Shown here: positions 24,136-32,775 of the stretch, one piece after another | How the letters are laid out: every line of letters begins with the position of its first letter | Numbering within the stretch: the stretch's first letter is position 1 | Assembly: GCF_020439865.1 (NCBI RefSeq) | Contig: NZ_JAGRPF010000139.1 | Coordinates: 1-64,000, forward strand | Direction of reading: 5' to 3' | DNA: 64,000 bases | Source: Prosthecobacter sp. | GTDB lineage: Bacteria; Verrucomicrobiota; Verrucomicrobiia; Verrucomicrobiales; Verrucomicrobiaceae | Translations under genes and position numbers: made by a program | The notes under the pieces: model-generated | Told to the model about the DNA's origin: nothing | Database searches by the model: none | The model's input: only the letters and a program-made list of their open reading frames with translations

Positions 24136-26643
24136 ATGAAGACTCTCCTCTTTTTTTTCATGCTCAGCGCGTCAGTCGCTTCACAAGCGGCCGACGCAAC
24201 GGAATCGGCCCACGCCGGCATTCCGGCCGACCAGTTGAACTTCTTTGAAAAGAACATCCGGCCGGTGCTGGTGGAGTCCTGCTACAAGTGCCACTCCGAA
24301 TCCCAGAAGGTGAAGGGCGGCCTCACGCTCGACACCAAGCAGGCGATGCAGTTGGGCGGGGAGTCGGGACATCCGGGAGTGACGCCTGGCAATCTGGCTG
24401 AGAGCACCATCTACGAGGCGATGACCTGGAAAAACGATGACATGCAAATGCCGCCGAAGCAGAAGCTGCCGGACGATGTGATCGCGAACTTCAAGAAGTG
24501 GATCGAGATGGGCGCGCCTGATCCGCGTGAGACGACCGTGGTGAACTCCAACGGTGGCAAGCGTGTGATCGACATGGATGAAGGCCGCAAGCACTGGGCC
24601 TTCCAGAAGCCGGTGAAGCAGACGCCGCCAACGGTGAAGACAGAAGGCTGGGCGAAGACGGACATTGATAAGTTTGTGTTGGCGGGCATGGAGGCCAAAG
24701 GTCTGCATCCGGTGCGTGATGCTGACCGCCCGACGTTGATCCGGCGCATCGCATTTGATCTGACCGGACTGCCGCCGACGCCGGATGAAGTGAGGACCTT
24801 TGTGGCCGATCAGTCACCCGACGCCGTGAAGCGTGTCGTCGACATGTATCTCGATTCCGAACGCTATGGCGAACGCTGGGCGCGGCACTGGCTGGATGTG
24901 GCACGCTATGCGGAGAGCAGCGGCAAGGAAACCAATGTTCTCTATCCGCATGCATGGCGTTATCGCGATTACGTGGTGGAGTCGTTCAAGAAGGACAAGC
25001 CTTACGACCAGTTTCTCAAGGAGCAGATCGCGGGCGACTTGATGAAGTCCGAGAACAAGCGTGATCAGGCGGAGAAAATCGTCGCTACGGGATTCTTGGC
25101 GATCGGATCCAAGGGACATAATCAACGTGACCGTCGCCAGTTCGCGATGGATCTGGTCGATGAACAGATCGACGCCATGTCGCAGTCGATGCTGGGGCTG
25201 ACGCTGGCCTGCGCACGCTGTCACGATCACAAGTTCGATCCGGTGACGCAACGCGACTACTATGCGCTGGCGGGCATCTTCCTGAGCAGTGAGACTCTCT
25301 ATGGCACCTACAGCCAGCTTCAGAACGCAAACCCAAGCACATTGATCGAGATCGATCGTGCGGCAAACCAGATTGCCTCGCTGGCGAAGCTGACGCCTGC
25401 GGAAGTGGCGCAGTTGAAGAGCCGCTATGCCGAGGCTTCAGCGACCGCGACGAAGATTCGCGAGGAAGTGCGCAGCCAGAGCATGGCCAGCCGTGACAGT
25501 CAGAGTGCGGCCAACTTCCTGCGGGTGCGCAGTTCTTTCGACCGCGCGGACTCAATGAAGGCGGACATGGACCTGTTTTATGATGACGGCGCGCCACGCA
25601 CGCTGGCGATGGGTGTCCTCGACCGGACGACTCCTGTCAACACTCCCATCCTTGTGCGCGGGGACATCAAGCAGCCGGGTGACATCGTTCCGCGCGGGTT
25701 GGTAGAAGTGCTTTGCGCGAAAGGCGAACCGCTTAACATCAGCCCGCAGAGCGGCAGCGGTCGTCTCGATCTCGCCTACTGGATCGCATCGAAGGACAAT
25801 CCGCTGACGGCACGTGTCATGGCGAATCGTGTGTGGTTGAAACTGATGGGCAGCGGTCTGGTGACTACGCCGGACAACTTCGGAACGATGGGACAGAAGC
25901 CATCGCATCCGGAATTGCTCGATTATCTGGCGGTGAGCTTCATGGAAAACGGATGGTCAGTGAAGAAGCTTGTCCGCGAGATCATGATGAGCCGCGCCTA
26001 CCAGACGGGATCGGTGCATGATGCCGCGAACTATGCGGTGGATCCCGACAACAAATATCACTGGCGGATGAGCCAGCGGCGGCTGGATGCGGAGGAAATC
26101 CGCGATGCGATGCTGGCGGTTTCTGGTGTCATCAATTACTACCCGGTGGATGGATCGCCGGTGGCTCGCGCTGGCGAGGGCCGGACCGGCATCATCGAGG
26201 TGCTGCGCGAAGTGAATTCGAATCCGCAGACGTATCGCTCGATTTATCTGCCGATCATTCGCGACCAGATTCCTGAATTCCTTTCGGTGTTTGATTTTCC
26301 CGACGCGAGCCTTGTGAACGGAGATCGTGAAACGACGAACGTGCCGTCGCAAAGCCTGTTCCTCATGAACAACGGGCAGGTGCAGGGAATGGCGGATGCT
26401 TTTGCACAACGGATCGCCAAGTTCGAGGGCGACCCGCAGGAGCGCCTGAGCTATGCCTATCAACTCGCGTTCGGCCGTGAGCCCACGGCGGGGGAGAAAC
26501 AGGCGATCTCGAACTTCTGGACGCGCTTTCCGCAAGAGGCGGCAAAAAACAAAAGCATCCCGAAGGACAAGATCCAGGGCATGGCGCTCTCAGCTTTTTG
26601 CCAGGGCCTCTTTGCCAGCGCCGAGTTTCGCTACCTGAACTGA
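24136..26643 (+). CDS. Secreted PSCyt1-DUF1549-DUF1553 protein
   Basis: 835 residues. Signal peptide MKTLLFFFMLSASVASQA, then a planctomycete-type cytochrome c domain with heme motif CYKCH (residues about 53-57) and the typical MPPKQKLPDDVI block. A DUF1549 domain follows (about 170-380) with WARHWLDVARYAESSGKE and a second CxxCH, CARCH. A DUF1553 domain comes last (about 560-830) with NPLTARVMANRVW, HPELLDYLAVSFMENGWSVK and PSQSLFLMNN. This three-part protein is abundant in PVC bacteria and nearly always sits beside a DUF1501 gene, as here 24 bp downstream. A role in periplasmic sugar-polymer breakdown is suspected but unproven. The segment between the two DUFs is rather short. Confidence 0.93.
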   Translation: MKTLLFFFMLSASVASQAADATESAHAGIPADQLNFFEKNIRPVLVESCYKCHSESQKVKGGLTLDTKQAMQLGGESGHPGVTPGNLAESTIYEAMTWKNDDMQMPPKQKLPDDVIANFKKWIEMGAPDPRETTVVNSNGGKRVIDMDEGRKHWAFQKPVKQTPPTVKTEGWAKTDIDKFVLAGMEAKGLHPVRDADRPTLIRRIAFDLTGLPPTPDEVRTFVADQSPDAVKRVVDMYLDSERYGERWARHWLDVARYAESSGKETNVLYPHAWRYRDYVVESFKKDKPYDQFLKEQIAGDLMKSENKRDQAEKIVATGFLAIGSKGHNQRDRRQFAMDLVDEQIDAMSQSMLGLTLACARCHDHKFDPVTQRDYYALAGIFLSSETLYGTYSQLQNANPSTLIEIDRAANQIASLAKLTPAEVAQLKSRYAEASATATKIREEVRSQSMASRDSQSAANFLRVRSSFDRADSMKADMDLFYDDGAPRTLAMGVLDRTTPVNTPILVRGDIKQPGDIVPRGLVEVLCAKGEPLNISPQSGSGRLDLAYWIASKDNPLTARVMANRVWLKLMGSGLVTTPDNFGTMGQKPSHPELLDYLAVSFMENGWSVKKLVREIMMSRAYQTGSVHDAANYAVDPDNKYHWRMSQRRLDAEEIRDAMLAVSGVINYYPVDGSPVARAGEGRTGIIEVLREVNSNPQTYRSIYLPIIRDQIPEFLSVFDFPDASLVNGDRETTNVPSQSLFLMNNGQVQGMADAFAQRIAKFEGDPQERLSYAYQLAFGREPTAGEKQAISNFWTRFPQEAAKNKSIPKDKIQGMALSAFCQGLFASAEFRYLN

Positions 26644-26667
26644 ACCACCTTAAAGCCCCCCATCGTC

Positions 26668-28095
26668 ATGAACACCGTGTCTCCCTCCCGTCGTGAGTTT
26701 CTGAAGACCACCAGCAGCGGCTTTGGCTATCTCGCCTTCGCCGCGCTGGCCCATCAACAAGCGCTGCATGGCAATCCTGCTGCCGGCCCATTGATGCCAA
26801 AGCAGTCACATTTCCCCGCACGGGCGAAGCATGTGATTTTTCTCTGCATGCAAGGCGCGCCCTCACATGTGGATACCTTTGACTACAAGCCCAAGCTGGT
26901 CGCGGATGCGGGCAAGCAGGCGCCCTCAGCAGCGGGGCGTTATGGGCGTGCGACTTTGATGCCTTCGCAATGGAAGTTCTCCCAGCATGGCCGCAGCGGC
27001 ATGTGGATCTCAGAACTGTGGCCAAATCTGGCGAAGCATGCCGATGACCTTTGCATGCTGAACTCGATGGCCACCGATCTTCCGGCACATCCCCAGGCGT
27101 TTACCCAATTGCACACTGGAACCACTCAGTTTGTGCGCCCTTCACTCGGTGCGTGGACTCTTTACGGATTGGGCACGCAAAACCAGAACCTGCCGGGTTT
27201 CGTGACGATCAATCCTCCGGGCAATGCGACACGCACCTTCGGCAGCGCCTTTCTTCCGGCGATCTATCAAGGCACCAAGGTCGGCGGTCCGACGATTCCG
27301 GGACTGCCTGCTGCCGCGGCACGCCGTTTCGGTGGTGGCACGGAGCAGGCGACGGTGGCAAACATCAAGAATAACCGGTTCACGACCGAGGCACAGCGCA
27401 CACAGCTTGATCTGGTGCAGTCGCTCAATCAGTCCGCCATGCAGCAATCCGGTGGCGTCAGCGCCGAGGTGGAGGGTGTGATCGAATCGTATGAACTGGC
27501 CTTCCGCATGCAGGCGGAAGTGCCGAAGGTGATGGATCTGAGCAAGGAAACCGAGGCCACGAAGGCGCTTTACGGCATCGGAGACGGCGACACGGATGCC
27601 TTCGGCAAGCAGTGCCTGATGGCGCGGAAATTTGTCGAGGCAGGAGTGCGCTTTATTGAGATCACGCATGGGAACTGGGACCATCACTTTAATCTGAAGG
27701 CGGGGCTGGAGCGCAATTGCAATCAGGTGGACAAGCCTGTGGCCGGCCTGCTTGCCGATCTAAAGTCGCGGGGTCTGCTCAAGGATACGCTGGTAATCTG
27801 GGGCGGAGAGTTTGGTCGCACACCGCATTCGCAAGGCGATGATGGACGTGACCACAACAACAAAGGCTTCAGCATGTGGATGGCCGGTGGCGGGGTGAAG
27901 GGTGGCATGAACTACGGCATGACCGACGACTACGGTTATGAGGCCATTCTGAACAAGATGCACATTCATGACTGGCATGCGACGGTCCTGGCGCTGCTGG
28001 GGCTTGATCACGAACGGCTTACCTACCGGTACGCCGGGCGCGATTTCCGCCTCACGGACGTGTATGGCACGGTCGCGAAGGAGATCATTATATGA
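26668..28095 (+). CDS. Tat-exported DUF1501 protein (sulfatase-like fold)
   Basis: 475 residues with a twin-arginine signal (SRREFLKTTSSGFGYLAFAA). The DUF1501 hallmark motifs are present: KHVIFLCMQGAPSHVDTFD, LKDTLVIWGGEFGRTPHSQG and GRDHNNKGFSMWMAGGGVKG. The family shares the alkaline-phosphatase/sulfatase fold but has no defined reaction. Tat export implies folding in the cytosol, perhaps with a metal. It is the usual partner of DUF1549/DUF1553 proteins and lies 24 bp after that gene, so the two form an operon. Confidence 0.93.
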   Translation: MNTVSPSRREFLKTTSSGFGYLAFAALAHQQALHGNPAAGPLMPKQSHFPARAKHVIFLCMQGAPSHVDTFDYKPKLVADAGKQAPSAAGRYGRATLMPSQWKFSQHGRSGMWISELWPNLAKHADDLCMLNSMATDLPAHPQAFTQLHTGTTQFVRPSLGAWTLYGLGTQNQNLPGFVTINPPGNATRTFGSAFLPAIYQGTKVGGPTIPGLPAAAARRFGGGTEQATVANIKNNRFTTEAQRTQLDLVQSLNQSAMQQSGGVSAEVEGVIESYELAFRMQAEVPKVMDLSKETEATKALYGIGDGDTDAFGKQCLMARKFVEAGVRFIEITHGNWDHHFNLKAGLERNCNQVDKPVAGLLADLKSRGLLKDTLVIWGGEFGRTPHSQGDDGRDHNNKGFSMWMAGGGVKGGMNYGMTDDYGYEAILNKMHIHDWHATVLALLGLDHERLTYRYAGRDFRLTDVYGTVAKEIII

Positions 28096-28150
28096 CAGGG
28101 TGTATTTCCCTATAATGCACGCGTTGCATCCGCTGTGATTCGCCTTATCA

Positions 28151-29677
28151 ATGGCGCTGAGAATGGGAACCAGTATCACAGCATCCGCCGAAAACACGCC
28201 TGCCAGCGGTGTGCAGGTGACTCATTCCGGCGGTCTGTTTGATTCGCCGAATGGAAAGGTGGTTGGTCGTGTCGAGGCGATGATCGATACCGAACTTCCG
28301 GCTGAACTCAGAGAAACCGCTCGCGGGCTGCTGCGTGCGGTGGCCAACAAAGTCGCGGTTCCGGGTCATTTCGATGCCTTTTGCTGCCAGGCGTTTTCAA
28401 AACCTGAATGGGCTGCCGCGAGCAGTCCCCTGATTGCCGAGATGTTTGAGGAGGACGAGGATCAGCTCGCTGAGCTGGCACGAATCCCCGATCTCGTCAT
28501 CGAGATGGGCAGCGGTCAGGTGAACGTGACATGCATGGTGGCTTCGCGCTGGGCCGCGAGAGGGGAGACACACCGTCTTTCAAGGCTGGCCGATGCCATT
28601 GTGGCATCGCATGCGTCGAAAAACACATGTGCGGTCGATGTGATGCTGGCGTTGGCCGCGACTCTGGCTGTGACCCGTTTTTCGCGTGCGGAACAATTGT
28701 ACAACGCCGCATTGCCGCTGGCTGGCGAGGAACATCAGGAGGCGCTTGGAGATGCCAGACGCTGGCTGGCGGCAGGGCGCGTTGTTTGCAGTGCATCGCA
28801 GGAACAACGGGACTTTTGGGACATTCGCCTGAGGAAACCAAGAACGAACTGGTCCTGGCAGAGCAAGGAGGAACGTGAAGCGCTCGATATGCTGTCCGAG
28901 CGCCTGAGCACAAACACGGAGGGAGCTGATGTATTCAAGGCGGTGCTGCCCGAGTGCTGGTGGGAACTGGCACTGAAGTGTGCTCATCTTCAGGAAAAAA
29001 TGTCCTTGGCGGCGCAAAAGCCGGCTGAAGAAAAGATGAACGTAGCTGCATCCCCTCGGATGCCTGTGGAGAATGTCTCGACTTTCGATGTGTCTGTGAG
29101 AGAAGCTCGCGTTCACTCCAAGGCTGGTCCGTATGCACGGTTTGTATTGGGCTGGATTTGCGGCAGCATGGCCATGGTGCTCACTGTTCTGGTCCTTCCG
29201 TCGGAGGTTATCAGTCGCATTCTGAATGCTTTTAGAACATCGGAAGTGCAGCCCTCAGTGGTCAAGACACCCGAGGAAATGGAGGCTTGGAGAGGGGAAA
29301 TGATGAAGAAAGTGGCTTCTGAACTGACGCAGTTTGCGCCTCAGCATGCAGCGGCAAAGTCGGGTATCTGGAGGGAGAATGAGCAGTTGCTTTCTGGCCG
29401 CAGTCAGGAGTTGCCGGAATCGAGTGCGGAGTACATGAAATTTTTGGTGTGGCTGCATCTGGATCCACCTCAGGACGAAGAAGTTCGAATTCATGTTTGC
29501 AGCTTGCTGTTGAATCGAGTGAAAGCAGATGCCATCTCATTGTGGGAACAATTAGTTTATCCGGGCTCCGCAAATGCTGCAGCGATCAGGAAGGCAGCTG
29601 GCGAGGCGCTGACCGACTCAAGCTATCACTGGAACGATGAGGAACTTAAGCGCCTCAGATCTGTCGCTGAGGGATAG
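28151..29677 (+). CDS. Hypothetical single-span membrane protein
   Basis: 508 residues, no family recognised. The N-terminal 320 residues are soluble and helical, with short repeat-like helices (RLSRLADAIVASHASKN, ALAATLAVTRFSRAEQLYNA). One membrane span lies at about 328-350 (FVLGWICGSMAMVLTVLVL), with the last about 155 residues on the other side. No signal peptide, so the large domain should be cytoplasmic. The start is ATG 28151; ATG 28163 is an alternative. The gene follows the DUF1501 gene by 55 bp but differs from it in style, and it is separated by an AT-rich gap from the pseudokinase gene, which has the same topology. A role with the downstream gene is only a guess. Confidence 0.65.
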   Translation: MALRMGTSITASAENTPASGVQVTHSGGLFDSPNGKVVGRVEAMIDTELPAELRETARGLLRAVANKVAVPGHFDAFCCQAFSKPEWAAASSPLIAEMFEEDEDQLAELARIPDLVIEMGSGQVNVTCMVASRWAARGETHRLSRLADAIVASHASKNTCAVDVMLALAATLAVTRFSRAEQLYNAALPLAGEEHQEALGDARRWLAAGRVVCSASQEQRDFWDIRLRKPRTNWSWQSKEEREALDMLSERLSTNTEGADVFKAVLPECWWELALKCAHLQEKMSLAAQKPAEEKMNVAASPRMPVENVSTFDVSVREARVHSKAGPYARFVLGWICGSMAMVLTVLVLPSEVISRILNAFRTSEVQPSVVKTPEEMEAWRGEMMKKVASELTQFAPQHAAAKSGIWRENEQLLSGRSQELPESSAEYMKFLVWLHLDPPQDEEVRIHVCSLLLNRVKADAISLWEQLVYPGSANAAAIRKAAGEALTDSSYHWNDEELKRLRSVAEG

Positions 29678-30024
29678 CCAAAAGCTTGATTGAAGAGTGT
29701 CTCTGTAGAGCGAAAGCCACTAGGCTAGTCGAAAAATGACCACTGGCTCGCATTATTGAGAATCCCAAGTCTTCTTCGATGGAAATGGTTTTGAAAAAAA
29801 CGTTGGACTGAGTTCTATTCTTTTGATTGCGAGTGTATTGATGTTGTATTCAGTAAAGTTAAACTAAAGTTCTGAGTTTTTTACAGGTATAAAATTACCA
29901 GATTTTTCAGAATGTTTTTGCATTTTTGAGCCACAACCCTTAGAATTTAAAATATGAGCGTGAGGTTGTTGAGCGAATTACGCATTCGGAAACAACCTGC
30001 CTGCATGGTTTATTTATTTCTTCT
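29678..30024. other. AT-rich 347-bp intergenic region before the pseudokinase gene
   Basis: No gene seen. By hand count the core (29761-29940) is about one third G+C, far below the surrounding genes. It contains T and A tracts (TTTTTT, AAAAAAA) and TATAAA-like hexamers, but no clear -35/-10 pair with correct spacing. GTTGTT (29963-29968) and AACAAC (29992-29997) could pair as short arms close to the start. It is likely a promoter or regulatory region for the gene at 30025. Confidence 0.5.
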
Positions 30025-32523
30025 ATGATCGAGGAACTTCAGCAATTCGGCAGCCTGTCTGTGGCCCATCGGACCGGGGGAGCTCCCGTGGAATTGATGC
30101 GTTCCAAGGACGAGGTGGTGTTTCTGGCTTTTGATAATCGCATTCGTCGGCTGGTGGAGTTGCACGTCCTGCGTGGAGGGAACACACTTGACTCGGCAAT
30201 GAAACGTTCGGCTTTTGACCGGGCGCGACAAGCTTCGGAGATTCGTGGCCATGCATTTATGCGCATCCTTGAGGTCGGAGAAGACCAAGGATTGGTCTAT
30301 TATACCAGTAATCTCAATGATGGAGAGTTTGTCGAGGACTATACCAAAAGACGAGGGGCTGTGGCTCCAGCGACGGCGCTTGCGATGGTTTATCAGCTGC
30401 TGGACGACCTGCTGCAATTGAAGGGGTATAACCGTCTTGTATCCCGCATGCATCTGGATCGTGTTCTGGTCACGACCTTGGAAGATACGTTCCTGCAACT
30501 GCGCGTGTTTGATTATGGATTGTCTCAGCTGGATGCCGGTACCGAGGCGCAGAGCGGTACCCGTTTGGTGGTGGAGGCCTGCCGGCTCATATTCCTTTTG
30601 CTGACAGGGCGGCCCTATGCCGGCGAGAACCCTGATCGCTTTCCTTCGCTGACTCAACTGCCAATGAGCCTGCGTACCGCTGTGAGGGCGGCCCTGTCTG
30701 ACCCCGAAAATGCCCCTGCATCAATAGAGAAGCTTCGGGATGATGTCCGTGAGGCGTTCAGTGCGTTGTCTAGCAACATCAAGGCGCGTAATTTTAGAAA
30801 ACACCTTGTGGTGAGCGCCTCGCTGTTGCCACAATCTCAGTTGCAGGAACTGCTGTTGGAGAATGTGCCGGTTGAGACCATCTTGGGGACGCGTTTTCGA
30901 GTGGAAGATGCCGAGCATACCCGGCGCTATCCTTTCTCAATTCCGGCGATCAACACGAAGATCGAGCAGCCGGTGACGGTCCATCTGCTTCCTCCGTCTC
31001 GGATCGTTGAGAAGTCACGCTACGAAGCCGTGCCTTTGCAGATGTGGAGGTTCAATCCTGAACGGCACCCAAACATCCTGCGCTCTCTCAGTCTGTGGGA
31101 AAGTCCTGAATGGACCTTTTTGACCGAAGAGCGCGAACCGGGTTTCACGCTGAGCAGGCTGATGGCTGAGCGTATCACCTTGAATCCTGCTGAGGTGACG
31201 GTGCTGATGCGTCAGATTCGTGCGGGTCTGGAGCAGGCGGTGGAATGTGGTGTGCAGCGAGTGGACCTGCATCCTTCCAACATATTGCTGCGGGTGGGAA
31301 AAAACGGTCCCCTGCTGGCGCGAGAACTCGAGCGATTGATGCAGAAGCGGCTGGATGCGTGGCCTCCTTTTGTAGTGAAGCTGCGCCCGCACATGACGAT
31401 GCGGAGTCTGTATGAACCGCTCCTGGTAGATATGGATATCGCGGAAGGAGAGGTGCGAGAGGAACATTTACAAGACCGTGACTTCCGACACCGCTCGTTC
31501 GTGGCTCTTGCGGGTTATTTGCTGACTGGCGAGCGTCTAACCGGGGGAGTTCCGCAATTCCCGGAAACCGTCCCTGATACAGCCGCCACCTATGTGCGGG
31601 AATGTTTGGAGCTCACACGCCGTGCCGGCAAGACACCCAACCCAGGTGAATTCATTGATAAATTTGAGGGGTTGTTGTCCGCTCCTGTAGTTGATCTGGC
31701 TACGCGATTGAAAGGCGGTGCCGTGGCAATTGAGGAAATGGAAAGTGTTGGCTCGGTCTCTGATTTTGAAGATGACTGGAGCGATGACTCCTCAGATTCG
31801 GGAGACTTTGATGGTGACGGACCTTCACCCAACAGGATTGGCATCAAGGCGCACGATTTCAGTCCGTTGCTCAATCAGAAGCGAGGAACCCCTTGGGGGG
31901 CTCTGGCGGCGGCGGCGCTGGTGATTATTGGCATTGGAACTTGGATGCTTGTAGGAGGTGGAGACTCAGAGAAATCGGTTGTGAATTCGGAGGTTCCCTC
32001 CTTGGAAGCCGAAGGGCCGGCAAGTGTCAAAAGCGAACCGAAGCCGTTGGGCGACACTCAGGTCGTTTTGACGCAGAAAACAACCACATCAGTGCAGGAC
32101 GGTCAGGATTCTCAGCGATCAGCGTCTCCCAAGCCTGAGGTTTCTTCCTCAACCAAAGCTCCAGCCAAACCTTATGGAGCGGGAATCGCCGTGGCCGTGC
32201 CAAATCCTGACAAGAAGCCGGCATTGCAAAGTCCTCCGGCGAGTGTCGTGTCAGGTGAAAAGAAAAAGTTAGAGCAGGCGGTCGCTGTCAACAGCGGGAG
32301 TGCTCCGGTCATCAGTACAGAACCAAAGCCGGCTGCTCCTGTGCAGCCGGCGCCCGTTGTCAAGGTTCCTGAAAAAGATCCCATCACCATTCGTCGTGCC
32401 ATCGTTCCTTCCAAAGAGGAAATTGACCGCATGAAACAAGGCCAGGTCGAAAACAGAACGGGGCAGTTGCCAGCCATGTCCACGGCATCGCCGTTGCCGC
32501 CGAAACGCAAAGAAAAGCCGTGA
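30025..32523 (+). CDS. Membrane protein with two degenerate protein-kinase domains, upstream of btubA
   Basis: 832 residues. Two kinase-like domains (about 20-260 and 290-560) precede a membrane span (about 625-645, ALAAAALVIIGIGTWMLVGG) and a 185-residue Lys/Pro/Ala-rich, probably periplasmic tail. In both domains the beta-3 lysine (V-A-V-K) appears to be His (VELHVL and VTVHLL). Domain 1 has lost the HRD aspartate (SRMHLDRVLV) but keeps a DFG-like FDYG. Domain 2 keeps a catalytic-loop-like VDLHPSNILL but lacks DFG. Architecture (kinase, one span, external tail) matches bacterial Ser/Thr kinases, yet catalysis looks impaired, so a pseudokinase scaffold or sensor is likely. It ends 252 bp before btubA on the same strand. 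A link to the tubulins is an inference from position. Confidence 0.72.
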   Translation: MIEELQQFGSLSVAHRTGGAPVELMRSKDEVVFLAFDNRIRRLVELHVLRGGNTLDSAMKRSAFDRARQASEIRGHAFMRILEVGEDQGLVYYTSNLNDGEFVEDYTKRRGAVAPATALAMVYQLLDDLLQLKGYNRLVSRMHLDRVLVTTLEDTFLQLRVFDYGLSQLDAGTEAQSGTRLVVEACRLIFLLLTGRPYAGENPDRFPSLTQLPMSLRTAVRAALSDPENAPASIEKLRDDVREAFSALSSNIKARNFRKHLVVSASLLPQSQLQELLLENVPVETILGTRFRVEDAEHTRRYPFSIPAINTKIEQPVTVHLLPPSRIVEKSRYEAVPLQMWRFNPERHPNILRSLSLWESPEWTFLTEEREPGFTLSRLMAERITLNPAEVTVLMRQIRAGLEQAVECGVQRVDLHPSNILLRVGKNGPLLARELERLMQKRLDAWPPFVVKLRPHMTMRSLYEPLLVDMDIAEGEVREEHLQDRDFRHRSFVALAGYLLTGERLTGGVPQFPETVPDTAATYVRECLELTRRAGKTPNPGEFIDKFEGLLSAPVVDLATRLKGGAVAIEEMESVGSVSDFEDDWSDDSSDSGDFDGDGPSPNRIGIKAHDFSPLLNQKRGTPWGALAAAALVIIGIGTWMLVGGGDSEKSVVNSEVPSLEAEGPASVKSEPKPLGDTQVVLTQKTTTSVQDGQDSQRSASPKPEVSSSTKAPAKPYGAGIAVAVPNPDKKPALQSPPASVVSGEKKKLEQAVAVNSGSAPVISTEPKPAAPVQPAPVVKVPEKDPITIRRAIVPSKEEIDRMKQGQVENRTGQLPAMSTASPLPPKRKEKP

Positions 32524-32775
32524 TCCCTGCCTTTGCTCGTTCTTCGATATTGCATCCGAGTCGACGTGGGATTCCTCACGAAAGAACGGAATTTACTTGG
32601 ACTCCCGCCGCACTCACAGGTAAAAGTACTCTTGTGGAGATGAGTGCAGCAAACAACGCCGCTTATGATTGGGACGTCCGGAGCACGCCGGATAGAAAGT
32701 CTGCGGCAGGGTGTGGCGGTCATCGTTCACGCATTTACACATCACATTAGAAACCGCGAAAACTAGGAGAGGCTG
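32524..32775 (+). promoter_or_regulatory. Leader region of the btub operon
   Basis: 252 bp without a convincing gene. A weak promoter-like pair, TTGGAC (32597-32602) and TAAAAG (32621-32626) with an 18-bp spacer, could start the operon. The strong Shine-Dalgarno AGGAGAGG (32765-32772) lies 3 bp before the btubA ATG. No terminator for the pseudokinase gene was found, so read-through from it is possible. Confidence 0.4.

Noticed and set aside
32520..32750. 76-residue plus-strand frame between the pseudokinase and btubA
   Set aside because: No ribosome-binding site or protein-like pattern; it lies in the operon leader.
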